A DNA stretch of 64,000 bases from a virus, in the IMG/VR virus record IMGVR_UViG_3300003321_000691, positions 32,001 to 96,000 of that record; one strand, given 5' to 3'. Under the pieces are notes generated by a model. The model saw only the letters and a list, made by a program, of their open reading frames with translations, was not told the origin of the DNA and searched no databases. The translations under genes and the position numbers were made by a program. Below are positions 1 through 8,122 of the stretch, in pieces. Every line of letters begins with the position of its first letter. Position 1 is the first letter of the stretch.

Positions 1-1
1 G

Positions 2-100
2 CAGTGGGAGACCGAGGAGTCGCTGCGGATTGCGATCTGCCGGCCGTGCCTGCGCAGCTCGTTCCATCTCGGCTCGTACCTCGCGGAGCATGCGCTATGA
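2..100 (+). CDS. C-terminal end of an unidentified protein (partial)
   Basis: The reading frame is open from the first base of the window and stops with TGA at 98-100, overlapping the ATG of the next gene by the ATGA arrangement used throughout this genome. The visible 32 residues include a Cys-x-x-x-x-Cys pair (CRPCLRSS) that could be part of a zinc finger. The N-terminus lies outside the window, so no function can be assigned. Confidence 0.55.
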   Translation, partial: QWETEESLRIAICRPCLRSSFHLGSYLAEHAL

Positions 101-510
101 CCCACTACGCCAGTCTCGAAGAGGCCAATCGCCGCGCCGAGGAGCTGATCACGCAGAAGGCGCTACGTGCGCTCAAGGCCGCCCGCATGATGCGCAAGCG
201 TCACCGGCTGGAAGCACAGCCGAAGAAGCGCCGTGGCAACTGCTACGTCACTTGCGAGGCGCTTTACCATCTCCTGGGCGGTCAGTCCCTAGGGCTGGTC
301 CCGCACACCGTCCGCCACGAAGGTGTAGTGCACTGGTATCTCGTGTCGACGCCCGTGGCGAGCGAGAGGAGGGTGCCAATCGTTATCGATCCCACCGCCT
401 CCCAGTTCAAGACCCCGCCCCCGTACCACCTGGGCCGTGGCCGGGGCTTCCTGACCAAGCAGCCCAGCCGTCGGGCCCGGGCGTTGATGGAGACGATGCT
501 GTGGCAGTAG
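97..510 (+). CDS. Phage protein with Cys-His-Asp pattern, possible papain-like fold
   Basis: The 137-residue product starts at ATG 97 after a GCGGAG ribosome binding site; an upstream in-frame ATG would overlap the previous gene and is unlikely. An N-terminal helical, basic stretch is followed by GNCYVTCEALYHLLGG, then HWYLVS and IDPTASQF. This Cys...His...Asp order, in short conserved-looking blocks, is reminiscent of papain-like or NlpC-like cysteine peptidase folds found as small phage proteins. No neighbour explains its substrate. The fold assignment is inference from motif order only. Confidence 0.6.
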   Translation: MTHYASLEEANRRAEELITQKALRALKAARMMRKRHRLEAQPKKRRGNCYVTCEALYHLLGGQSLGLVPHTVRHEGVVHWYLVSTPVASERRVPIVIDPTASQFKTPPPYHLGRGRGFLTKQPSRRARALMETMLWQ

Positions 511-773
511 ACAGCGATCCGGGGGACGAGGCGGACAACAAGCCGTTCCCACACTGGAAGTTCGTGCAACACCGGATTGGTGGCTGCTGGGTCGGCATGC
601 ACCCGAGCCTGATCCACATCTGGCCACCCGACGAGGATCACGACGGTGGCGACGAGGACGACTTCCACAACTACATCCCGAGCACGGGGCGTACTGGGTT
701 ACCTCTCTGGGACCCGCGAGAGGGGCCTCCTCCAAACGGTCTGGATTCCTGGTGGGCGGCCGACCGGGAATAG
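501..773 (+). CDS. Hypothetical protein, Trp- and acid-rich
   Basis: The GTG at 501 is preceded by GGAG at 489-492 and overlaps the end of the preceding gene by 10 bases. The 90-residue product has a central WKFVQHRIGGCWVGMHP segment and an Asp/Gly-rich loop (DHDGGDEDDF). There is no membrane segment or recognised motif. It is probably cotranscribed with its neighbour. The 91 bases that follow it (774-864) hold no gene I can support and no promoter of the type seen elsewhere in the window. Confidence 0.5.
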   Translation: MAVDSDPGDEADNKPFPHWKFVQHRIGGCWVGMHPSLIHIWPPDEDHDGGDEDDFHNYIPSTGRTGLPLWDPREGPPPNGLDSWWAADRE

Positions 774-864
774 CCCACTGAACACCGGCGTAGTACTCTT
801 CCGATAGCGCAGTGTCCCGACCTCGAAGTTCCTCGGGGAGGCATGTGTCTAGAAGAAACGTCCA

Positions 865-1569
865 GTGGGTTACGTAGACGAGTACATGCAGAACATCTCC
901 AACGCCGAGCAGATGGGTGGTAAGGACCGCCTGGTCGCCGGCAAGCACCGCCTGGCTCTCCTGTCGTTCGACAGGCGCAAGAACCAGAAGACGAAGGACC
1001 ACCGTCTCCAGGCCTCGTTCGAGGTCGTGCAGTCGACGGTGTACCAGCCCGGTGCGAAGGTCTCGACGGCCTTCTTCGTCGAACGCTCGGACTACCCCGA
1101 GTACGAGAACGCTCGCGCCAAGGCGTTCATCGACGCGTGCGCGGCATGCGTGGGTGATACCCGCGGCACCGGTCATCTCGGTGGCGAGATGATCACCGAG
1201 GGCCAGCGAGGTCGCGGCATCGTCATCGACGTCACCGTGACGCCGGACATGAACGAGGACGGGTCGCCGAAGAAGGGCAAGAAGGGCAACATCTACACCT
1301 CCGAGGAATGGGCGCCCGTGACCCAGACCTGGGAGCAGGTGGCCGAAGCCCGTGCCGAGCTGGACCGCACGCATGGTGTGTACCGTCCGGCAGGCGAGCC
1401 GGCGCGCCAGCAGCAGACCCAGCAGCAGCAGAACTGGAGCCAGCCGCAGGGCGGCCAGGCTCAGCAGCAGACTGCCTCTCAGCCGCAAGGCTGGGGCAAC
1501 CAGAACCAGACACAGACGACCAACCCGCAAGGTAACGGCGGCGGCAGTCTGCTCCGCCGCGGAGGCTAA
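865..1569 (+). CDS. Probable single-stranded DNA-binding protein (DUF669-like)
   Basis: The 234-residue product has an N-terminal domain of about 140 residues with the pattern GKHRLALLSF...FEVVQST...AFFVERSDYPEYENARAKAFIDACAAC. This is typical of DUF669-like OB-fold proteins that phages encode near their replication genes. It is followed by a long Gln/Gly/Asn-rich tail (about residues 170-234) like the flexible tails of SSB proteins, but the end (SLLRRGG) is basic rather than acidic. The start is GTG 865 with only a weak AAGAAA upstream; ATG 886 is an alternative. The DNA polymerase five genes downstream supports a replication role. Confidence 0.6.
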   Translation: MGYVDEYMQNISNAEQMGGKDRLVAGKHRLALLSFDRRKNQKTKDHRLQASFEVVQSTVYQPGAKVSTAFFVERSDYPEYENARAKAFIDACAACVGDTRGTGHLGGEMITEGQRGRGIVIDVTVTPDMNEDGSPKKGKKGNIYTSEEWAPVTQTWEQVAEARAELDRTHGVYRPAGEPARQQQTQQQQNWSQPQGGQAQQQTASQPQGWGNQNQTQTTNPQGNGGGSLLRRGG

Positions 1570-1571
1570 CC

Positions 1572-1811
1572 GTGAGTGACATCGCGACTGCGAGCGAGCC
1601 GAAACACGGCTCGCAAGGGTGGAAGCTCGTCGACTACGACGTCATCGAGACCGTCCAAGGCACCGTAGGGGTGTTCCAGTACCAACGCACCACCGGCCGG
1701 TACTATCTCGACCACGGTCACCCGCGTGCCGAAACCGAGGACCGCTGGGTGCGTCGCCCCCAGAAGACCCGGTACTGGGATCGCCTCGGCAGCGTCGAGG
1801 ATCAGCCGTGA
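1572..1811 (+). CDS. Hypothetical protein
   Basis: The 79-residue product starts at GTG 1572, seven bases after GGAGG inside the end of the preceding gene. It is rich in aromatic and charged residues (GVFQYQRTTGRYYLDHGH) and looks like a small beta-sheet protein. I do not recognise a family. Its position between the SSB-like gene and the polymerase suggests an accessory role in DNA metabolism, but nothing in the sequence shows this. Confidence 0.55.
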   Translation: MSDIATASEPKHGSQGWKLVDYDVIETVQGTVGVFQYQRTTGRYYLDHGHPRAETEDRWVRRPQKTRYWDRLGSVEDQP

Positions 1812-2062
1812 ACGAAGGCGCAGCTCGGGCCTGCCGCGCGGACCGACGCATCTCGAAGCTCGGGGGCAAGATCCCACGTTCGATGAAGCGGGCCTGGGTG
1901 CGCCTCTCCCACCGGCAGAAGGCCAAGCTCCGCCGTCACTGGCGAGCGGCACAGCACGATCTCGGTGTCATCGGGGAGTTCAAGCAGGACCTCCAGAACA
2001 AGAAGCACCTGGAGAAGACCATCGCGAAGGCGACGGTGTCGTCGGTGGAGCTGAAGCTGTGA
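1808..2062 (+). CDS. Small basic helical protein
   Basis: The 84-residue product starts at GTG 1808, overlapping the previous stop (GTGA). It is strongly basic and predicted to be mostly helical (HRQKAKLRRHWRAAQHD, then a Lys/Glu-rich segment). It could bind nucleic acid or a replication protein, but no motif is recognised. Confidence 0.5.
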   Translation: MNEGAARACRADRRISKLGGKIPRSMKRAWVRLSHRQKAKLRRHWRAAQHDLGVIGEFKQDLQNKKHLEKTIAKATVSSVELKL

Positions 2063-2583
2063 TCGCGCTGCCCATTGTCATCTTGCTCGTCGCCACCCTG
2101 GCGATGGGCGCCAAGAACCAGTGGGCTCGGGGCCGCACATACAAGAGCGGCACAGGCTGGTGCTTTTGGCGCTGGACGGACGTCGACAGCAAGTACATCG
2201 TACGCCTCCACGTCGTCAAGACGCCGTGGTGTGCGGTGTGCGTGCACTGGATTCTGACGCCCGACGCCGAGCCGTACCTCCACGACCACCCGGTCACGTT
2301 CCTGAGCCTCATCCTCCGAGGCTGGTACACCGAGGAGCGTCTGGTTGGCGCGTTCGGTCAGCTCGAACTCCGCCGCCACCGCTGGTGGAACTTCATCCGC
2401 GCCCGACGCGATGACAAGCACTGCATCATCCGCGTCCCTTCGGGTGGCGCCACCACGCTCTGTTTGATGGGGCCGAAGCGCCAGGAGTGGGGCTTCACCG
2501 TCAACGGCGAGTGGGTCTACTGGAAGGACTATTACGCCAAGCAGCGCGCCGAGAAGGCTGCGCAGAAAGAGACCCTCAAGTGA
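2059..2583 (+). CDS. Cupin-like protein with N-terminal membrane segment
   Basis: GTG 2059 overlaps the previous stop. Residues 2-17 (IALPIVILLVATLAMG) form a clear hydrophobic anchor. The rest shows the pattern HDHPVTFLSLILRGWYTEE, then IRVPSGGATTLCLMGPKRQEWGF and WVYWKDYY. This matches small cupin-like (double-stranded beta-helix) phage proteins whose His residues may bind a metal. The membrane anchor fused to such a domain is not something I know to be common. The substrate is unknown. Confidence 0.6.
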   Translation: MIALPIVILLVATLAMGAKNQWARGRTYKSGTGWCFWRWTDVDSKYIVRLHVVKTPWCAVCVHWILTPDAEPYLHDHPVTFLSLILRGWYTEERLVGAFGQLELRRHRWWNFIRARRDDKHCIIRVPSGGATTLCLMGPKRQEWGFTVNGEWVYWKDYYAKQRAEKAAQKETLK

Positions 2584-3230
2584 TCCGCCGGCTCTGGCAT
2601 CGCCTCCGCGGTCAACGCCACGGGGACTGGATGTGGTGCGCGTCCGGTCGGCACCTACACCCGCTGGACCCAGACCCATCGACGATTACGGTCGCCGACA
2701 TCGCCCGCGGTCTAGCGACGGAGTGTCGCTACGCCGGGCACATCCGGCTCGACGCTCCGTACCCGTTCTACGCGGTCGCCGAGCATAGCTGCATGGTCTC
2801 GCGCTACGCTGGGCTCGTGGCCGCCGACCGCGGGTTCTCCGAGGCCGACGTGTTCGACGCCCGGCGTTGGGGCCTCCTCCACGACGCCACCGAGGCGTAC
2901 ATCGGCGACATGATCCGCCCGCTCAAGTACCAGCCCGAGATGCGTGTCTTCCGCAAGGCCGAGGGTCGCATCGAGAAGGCGGTCAAGGCTGCGTTCGGGC
3001 TCTACCCGAGCCAGGACATCCTGGATCTCATCGACGAGGTGGACTCTCGCATCCTCACCGACGAGATCGAGCAGGTCATCAACCAGCCGGACATGGACCG
3101 GGTCCGCAAGAAGTTCGGCGCCCCGCTGGGTGCGGTCGTGCGCTTCCTCCCGCCTCGCGAAGCCGAAGACGAGTTCTTGCTCTGTTACACGGAGCTGGAG
3201 TTCGACCGGGCCGCGGCGCGTCTGGTCTAG
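2580..3230 (+). CDS. HD-domain phosphohydrolase, YfbR-like 5'-deoxynucleotidase
   Basis: The 216-residue product has GRHLHPLDPDP near the N-terminus, then VAEHSCMVSRY (first metal His), WGLLHDATEAYIGDMIRPLK (the HD pair with a conserved Glu) and a later Asp in the helical bundle. This is the pattern of YfbR-type enzymes that remove phosphate from deoxynucleoside 5'-monophosphates and so adjust nucleotide pools. The start GTG 2580 overlaps the previous stop; ATG 2631 is an alternative closer to the family's usual start. The polymerase gene follows with a one-base overlap. Confidence 0.8.
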   Translation: MIRRLWHRLRGQRHGDWMWCASGRHLHPLDPDPSTITVADIARGLATECRYAGHIRLDAPYPFYAVAEHSCMVSRYAGLVAADRGFSEADVFDARRWGLLHDATEAYIGDMIRPLKYQPEMRVFRKAEGRIEKAVKAAFGLYPSQDILDLIDEVDSRILTDEIEQVINQPDMDRVRKKFGAPLGAVVRFLPPREAEDEFLLCYTELEFDRAAARLV

Positions 3231-5866
3231 TGACCCCAGAACGTATCCGAAGCATGCCCGAGTGGGCGGTCGCGTTCGACGTCGAGACACACAAGTCTCA
3301 GCCCGGACTCGCGGCCCCCCCTTTGGTCCTCGGCGCCACGGCCGCGCTCGACAGCGACGGCAAGACGCAGACCAAGCTCTGGTCCAAGGAGGACACTCTC
3401 GCGGTGCTCCTGGAGCTGCTCGAAGACGACCGCTACGTCATCGTCGGCGCCCACATCCCCTACGACTTCCTGGTCTGCACGCTGGAGTGGCGCAAGCGTG
3501 GGCGGGACATCTTCCCGCTCATCTTCCGCGCCTATGAGCAAGGCCGGGTCTGGGACATCCTGGTCGCGGAGGCCCTGAACGGCATCGCCAACGGCTGTCG
3601 CGGCAAGGACCCGCGCACCGGCAAGAAGCTCCGCGACCCTACGACCGGCGACTACACGAGCTACTACTCCCTCGCCATCGTCTCGGACCTGCGGCTTGGC
3701 CGGGTCGACGCCAAGGCCAACGACGAGTTCCGCACCCGATACGCCGTGCTCGACGGCCTCCCGCTCGACCAGCTCCCGCAGTCGGCCCGCGACTATCCAC
3801 AGGATGACGTGCGCAACACGCTCGACAACGCGCTGGCGCAGATTGGCTACCGCCCGAGCATCGGCCGTCATGGCTGGGGCCCGGACGGCCATTGTGTGTT
3901 CTGCAACGCGCCTGCCGAGCAGTCCGAGGCGGCGTGCTGGGCGTTACGTCCGGCCCGTAACCGCCATCAGGTCTCCGTCCAAGTCGAGACCGCGTGGGCG
4001 TTGCACGTGGGCGCGGCATGGGGCTTCGACGTGGACCAGGCCGCCGTCGACAAGGAAGTCACCCGTGTCGAGGACGTGCGCAAGGCCGCCGCCCCCAAGC
4101 TCATCGAGTTCGGCTTCCTCAAGTGGAAGAAGGAGAAGGGCGAGATGGTCCTCTCCGAGTCGCGCGGCAAGATCGCCCGCGCGGTCGCGGCAGCCCAGGG
4201 CGCCACGGAGCCATGCAAGGTCTGCGGCGGTGTGGGCCGAGTCCCGAAGGACAAGGTCCCGACCCGCGTCAAGTATGACCCGGAGAAACACGGCCGCGGC
4301 TGCATTGCGTGTTGCTCGACGGGCTTCGACCTGTCGACGGTGCCGGACCTCAAGCGCACCGACCCGAGCGACACGTTCCCCGACGGCCAGGTCAAGGCGG
4401 ACGCCGACACACTCGCCGAGTCGGTCGACGACAAGCTCCGTATCTTGGGCGACTACAAAGAAGACGCCAAGGTCATCACCAACTACGGCCCCTACCTGCG
4501 CCGAGCCAAGCGCGTGGAACCAGATGGAAGTTGGCGGAGCGTGCCACTGACGCTCTGGCCCAACGTACTGCTCGACTCCGACCGCACGTCCTACGCCGAC
4601 GCCATCCAACAGTTCCCGCGTGACGGCGCCCTTCGCGCCTGCATCCGTGCGCGTAAGGGCTACGTCCTCTGCTCGTGCGACTACAACCAGGGCGAGGTCA
4701 TCACCCACGCCCAGTCGCTGCTCTGGATCCTCGGCTGGTCTCGTCAGGCCGAGATGGTGCTCGCCGGCAAGGAGCTGCACTCGATGTTCGGCTCGACGGT
4801 GCTTCGCGTCGATTACGACGAATTCTTCAAAAACAAGAAGAAGAATAAGGCGTACGCGAACGCCCGTCAGGCCGCCAAGCCGTGGATCTTCGGCAAGCCC
4901 GGGCGCATGGGCGCGGTCAAGCTGGTGCAGCAGCAACGCAGTCAGGGCCCTGACACCCCATGCCCCAACGGCCCGGTGGAGATCGAGATCGAGAGCGACG
5001 GTGGTAAGAAGATCAAGGTCCGCGGCTACCGGGGCCTGCGCTTCTGCATCCTCATGGATGGCGCCACACGATGCGGCGAGACCGCGGACGGCCGCCCCAA
5101 CAAGGCAACGTCGTGGGGCAAGAAGGGCTACGAACGGCGGATTTCGCCGACCTGTCGCGCGTGCCTTGAGTGTGCCGAGCGGCTCCAGGCCGTCTACTAC
5201 GAGACGTTCCCGGAGGCCCGCAAGTACTTCGACTACTGCGAGGCCGTGGTCGACGAGGGGCAGCCGCTGACGGACGAGCAGTGTGCGGCGCTGTACCTAC
5301 CGCCGGGCAGCAGCCTCGAACCAGCGACAATGTGCCAGCACGTGTCCTGGATCATCCGTGGCGGGCTCGAAGGCAACGATGCCTGCAACGGCTATTTCCA
5401 GAGCCTCCTGGCGGTCGCGAGCAAGCTCGCCATGCGGTGGGCCCAGCGCGAGTGCTGCGACCCGACGTACCGCGTGCCGACCGATGCGTGTGCGGGTGGT
5501 AAGGTCAGCCGGTTTGCCGGGCGCGTCAGTCCCCTCCTGGGCTCTCGCTGCATCGTGCTTCAGCACGACGAAATCATTGCCGAACTGCTCGAAGCCAAGG
5601 CGTCGGACGCTGCGGCGCGCCTCTCGGAGATCATGGTAAGGGCCTTTCAGGTAACTTGTCCTGATATGGCGCCGAGTTGTAAAGCTCCGCCCGCGTTAAT
5701 GTTTCGTTGGTTCAAATCCGCCGAGCCTGTGTATGTCTGCCAGAGCTGCGGCCACGTCTCGGACAAGGAGACGTGCCCCAAGTGCTTGGCGGCGTACGGC
5801 AAGCTGGTGGCCTGGGAGCCACCGCCGGAACAAAAGGATGACCCGGGCGCGTTGGTGGCTGCGTGA
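3230..5866 (+). CDS. Family A DNA polymerase with 3'-5' exonuclease and Cys-cluster insertions
   Basis: The 878-residue product has an N-terminal proofreading exonuclease: FDVETH near residue 18 (Exo I), HIPYDF near 77 (Exo II) and YPQDD near 189 (Exo III). The polymerase motifs are CDYNQGEV near 484 (motif A), RQAAKPWIFGKPGRMG near 546-561 (motif B, O helix) and QHDEI near 779 (motif C). Motifs A and B are divergent from the usual DYSQIEL and K...YG forms. Cys clusters occur near residues 222, 329-358, 606-646 and 837-851, the last being CQSCG...CPKC at the C-terminus. The start GTG 3230 overlaps the previous stop; ATG 3254 is possible. Codon use between about 5632 and 5735 is much more AT-rich than the rest of the gene. 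Confidence 0.92.
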   Translation: MTPERIRSMPEWAVAFDVETHKSQPGLAAPPLVLGATAALDSDGKTQTKLWSKEDTLAVLLELLEDDRYVIVGAHIPYDFLVCTLEWRKRGRDIFPLIFRAYEQGRVWDILVAEALNGIANGCRGKDPRTGKKLRDPTTGDYTSYYSLAIVSDLRLGRVDAKANDEFRTRYAVLDGLPLDQLPQSARDYPQDDVRNTLDNALAQIGYRPSIGRHGWGPDGHCVFCNAPAEQSEAACWALRPARNRHQVSVQVETAWALHVGAAWGFDVDQAAVDKEVTRVEDVRKAAAPKLIEFGFLKWKKEKGEMVLSESRGKIARAVAAAQGATEPCKVCGGVGRVPKDKVPTRVKYDPEKHGRGCIACCSTGFDLSTVPDLKRTDPSDTFPDGQVKADADTLAESVDDKLRILGDYKEDAKVITNYGPYLRRAKRVEPDGSWRSVPLTLWPNVLLDSDRTSYADAIQQFPRDGALRACIRARKGYVLCSCDYNQGEVITHAQSLLWILGWSRQAEMVLAGKELHSMFGSTVLRVDYDEFFKNKKKNKAYANARQAAKPWIFGKPGRMGAVKLVQQQRSQGPDTPCPNGPVEIEIESDGGKKIKVRGYRGLRFCILMDGATRCGETADGRPNKATSWGKKGYERRISPTCRACLECAERLQAVYYETFPEARKYFDYCEAVVDEGQPLTDEQCAALYLPPGSSLEPATMCQHVSWIIRGGLEGNDACNGYFQSLLAVASKLAMRWAQRECCDPTYRVPTDACAGGKVSRFAGRVSPLLGSRCIVLQHDEIIAELLEAKASDAAARLSEIMVRAFQVTCPDMAPSCKAPPALMFRWFKSAEPVYVCQSCGHVSDKETCPKCLAAYGKLVAWEPPPEQKDDPGALVAA

Positions 5867-6150
5867 GTGTCTACGTCGACCGCTGCGCCAATAGCTACGG
5901 CCGGATGATCATGTGCCACATGATTGCCGATACGCCGGACGAGTTGCACGCGATGGCCGACCGCATTGGGGTTGCGCGGCGCTGGTTCCAGCAGCCACCG
6001 TCCGCCTCGTTCTGGCACTACGACATCGCCAAGAGTAAGCGTGCCTTGGCGGTCGCGGCTGGCGCCATCGATTGCGACCGGAACACGTTCGTTGGGCATC
6101 TACGACGTATCCGCTCGTCCGCTGTCTTTGGCGAACGCCCGACACAGTAA
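5863..6150 (+). CDS. DUF4031 protein
   Basis: The 95-residue product begins at GTG 5863 inside the polymerase stop. The blocks VYVDRCANSYGRMIMCHMIADT, ELHAMADRIG, WFQQPP, HYDIAKSKRALAVAAGA match DUF4031, a small family common in phages and bacteria. Its reaction is unknown; conserved Asp, His and Arg residues suggest an enzyme or ligand-binding site. The gene sits in the DNA replication block. Confidence 0.75.
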   Translation: MSVYVDRCANSYGRMIMCHMIADTPDELHAMADRIGVARRWFQQPPSASFWHYDIAKSKRALAVAAGAIDCDRNTFVGHLRRIRSSAVFGERPTQ

Positions 6151-6661
6151 GGCCACCGTCCGCTGGGGTACTCCCGAGGACATCATCGCACGTGAGCGGC
6201 GCGTGTTTGGCGGACAAATCGATCTCGACCCGTGTACCGAGGCCGCGTTCGAGCACGTCGTGGGCGCGACCCACAACTACTCCCTCATCGACCGCGGCCA
6301 GGACGGGCTAGCGCTGCCGTGGTTCGGCCGGGTCCACTGTAACCCCCCAGGCGGCCTCATCCCGGAGTTCTGGCGCAAAGCACTAGGCTCCGACGCGACG
6401 CAGGTTATCTGGGTCGGGTTCTCCATCGAGCAGCTGGGTATCCTTGCCGACGAGGAGGCGCATCCGCTCGACTTCTCGTGCTGCATCTTGCGGAAGCGCC
6501 TCGGGTTCCGTCGCCACGACGGTTTCGAGGGGGCGCCCAGTCATGCCAACTTCATCTGCGGCATCAACGTTAGCCACGCCGCATTCTCCATAGAGTTCGG
6601 GCCGCTTGGCAAAGTAACTGCGGGAAGACTCGCGACCACCTCGGGCGTTGATCTCGCATGA
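6128..6661 (+). CDS. Phage Dam-like N6-adenine DNA methyltransferase family protein
   Basis: The product shows WGTPEDIIARERRVFGGQIDLDPCTEAA followed by DGLALPWFGRVHCNPPGG and WRKAL, the layout of phage Dam-like adenine methyltransferases. The catalytic motif is NPPG rather than the usual NPPY or NPPF, so activity may be altered or lost. The only plausible start in the region is TTG 6128, overlapping the previous gene by 23 bases, and this start is uncertain. If active, it would methylate phage or host DNA and could protect against restriction. Confidence 0.65.
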   Translation: MANARHSKATVRWGTPEDIIARERRVFGGQIDLDPCTEAAFEHVVGATHNYSLIDRGQDGLALPWFGRVHCNPPGGLIPEFWRKALGSDATQVIWVGFSIEQLGILADEEAHPLDFSCCILRKRLGFRRHDGFEGAPSHANFICGINVSHAAFSIEFGPLGKVTAGRLATTSGVDLA

Positions 6662-6897
6662 CCAAGACCCCGCGACCCCAAACCCGCACAGCCAAGCTCG
6701 CGAGCACCGGCTACGGCAAGCTCCGGTTCACCGAGCATGTCTATGTCGAGACCCGCGAGTGTGTGGTCCCCGGCAAGGACCCACAGGCCTGGGAACACAT
6801 CTTCAAGTGTACGGAGACTGGCGAGACGCGTCGTTGGGGCCTGGAGCAGCGCGAGGTCTCACCGGATTTCTCGACGCCGGCCACGGGAGGTAACTGA
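6658..6897 (+). CDS. Hypothetical protein
   Basis: The 79-residue product starts at ATG 6658, overlapping the previous stop as ATGA, and ends one base into the next gene behind a GGGAGG ribosome site. It has a basic N-terminus and a central FTEHVYVETRECVVPG segment. No motif is recognised; it may be a small accessory to the flanking nucleic-acid enzymes. Confidence 0.5.
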   Translation: MTKTPRPQTRTAKLASTGYGKLRFTEHVYVETRECVVPGKDPQAWEHIFKCTETGETRRWGLEQREVSPDFSTPATGGN

Positions 6898-7547
6898 TGC
6901 TGGCCTTCCTCGATCTGGAGACCACCGGTCTCGACCCGCGCAAGGAGCGCATCCTCGAAGTAGCCTGCATCATCACCGACGACAAGTTCGTGGAGGTGAA
7001 GCGAGACGGGTGGCTAGTCCGGTGTGACCGCCAGTTCCACGAGCTGGACGAATACGTCCGCGACATGCACACCAAGAGCGGTCTATGGAAGGACCTCTCA
7101 GTGGACGAGTGGGGCGGCACCGCCATCGACGCCGTGGACTACCAGCTCGCGGAGCTATTGCGCGAGCACGCCGTCAAGCTCGGCAAGGACGACAAAGGCA
7201 AGGTCACGCTCGACCGCCCGCAGCTCGCCGGCAACACCATCTCGTTCGACCGAGCGTTCATGAAGATGTACCTGCCGAACGCCGAGGCAGAGCTGCACTA
7301 CCGGAACCTCGACGTCAGCTCCATCAACGAGCTGATGCGTCGCGCCAACCCCAAGGTGTGGGAGGGCCGGCCGCGGCTCTCGGAGTCCGCCGCACACCGC
7401 GCGATGGCCGATTGCGAAGACAGTCTCACCGTGTGCCGGTACTACGCCGAGCGCGTTGGAGGCATTCTCGTGGCTGTGCCAAGCCCCGACAACGCCGCGG
7501 CGACCGTACTGAAGCCGCCGCTACCGATGGGCAAGGACGTGTACTGA
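6897..7547 (+). CDS. DnaQ-fold 3'-5' exonuclease, oligoribonuclease-like
   Basis: ATG 6897 follows GGGAGG. FLDLETTGLDPRKERILEVA at the start is the Exo I motif, NTISFDRAFM the Exo II region and HRAMADCEDSL the Exo III motif of the DEDDh type. The spacing and length (216 residues) resemble oligoribonuclease, which degrades short RNA oligomers to nucleotides; a general DNA exonuclease role is also possible. The last 30 residues extend beyond the family core. Confidence 0.82.
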   Translation: MLAFLDLETTGLDPRKERILEVACIITDDKFVEVKRDGWLVRCDRQFHELDEYVRDMHTKSGLWKDLSVDEWGGTAIDAVDYQLAELLREHAVKLGKDDKGKVTLDRPQLAGNTISFDRAFMKMYLPNAEAELHYRNLDVSSINELMRRANPKVWEGRPRLSESAAHRAMADCEDSLTVCRYYAERVGGILVAVPSPDNAAATVLKPPLPMGKDVY

Positions 7548-8122
7548 TGCTGGTCGAACCTGTCGGCGACCTCCTCGCCTTCGACCCCGGCGCCGATCAT
7601 CCCGCGTGCGCGTTCTTTCGTGCCGGCATCCTCCAGTGCGCCGAGCGCGTGCGGGTCGATGAGGGCTGGAAGGACCTGCCTCCTGTGGCGCGCGCGGTAC
7701 GCATCGCGGAAGCGTGTCTGCGCTGGGGCATCGGCCGAGAGGCCGAGCCTCGCGTCCTCGTTTGCGAGCATCCGCAGGTTTACCGGGCCAAGAAGTCCAA
7801 GGGCGACCCCAACGACCTCATCCTGCTCGCGACCATCAACGGTGCACTCGCCGGCATGTTGGCGCTCGCCGTATCCAAGCGCGACATCGGGCTCCAGATC
7901 CTCTCGCCGACGCCGGCTGAGTGGGCCGGACAGCTCCCGAAGGCGACGACCGGCGACCCGTGGCTCTCACCCCGCGGCTTGCGCATCCGCGAGCGGCTCA
8001 GCGACGCCGAGGCCCTCGTCGTCCAGCCCAGCCACGACGCCCTTGACAGTGTCGGAATCGGTCTCCACGTCCTGGGCCGGTTCGCGCCGCGGCACGTCTA
8101 CCCGGGTGCGCTCCCGTCCTAG
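7547..8122 (+). CDS. RuvC-like nuclease (RNase H fold)
   Basis: The 191-residue product starts at ATG 7547 (TGATG overlap). FDPGADHPACAFF gives the first catalytic Asp of the RNase H fold, VCEHPQVY the Glu, and SHDALDSVGIGLHVLG the C-terminal Asp pattern of RuvC-like Holliday junction resolvases. Such enzymes resolve branched DNA before packaging. The last 156 bases overlap the sigma factor gene encoded on the other strand. Confidence 0.72.
   Translation: MLVEPVGDLLAFDPGADHPACAFFRAGILQCAERVRVDEGWKDLPPVARAVRIAEACLRWGIGREAEPRVLVCEHPQVYRAKKSKGDPNDLILLATINGALAGMLALAVSKRDIGLQILSPTPAEWAGQLPKATTGDPWLSPRGLRIRERLSDAEALVVQPSHDALDSVGIGLHVLGRFAPRHVYPGALPS

Noticed and set aside
289-1530. Long open frame on the minus strand opposite the first genes
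   Set aside because: It covers several well-supported plus-strand genes, has Arg/Leu-rich composition typical of antisense frames in high-GC DNA and no ribosome site or motif.
5650-5745. tRNA-Tyr-like parts (TTGTAAA loop and GGTTCAAATCC T arm) in the polymerase gene
   Set aside because: The anticodon stem and acceptor stem do not pair properly, and the reading frame here encodes sequence expected at the end of a family A polymerase. The similarity is most likely chance.
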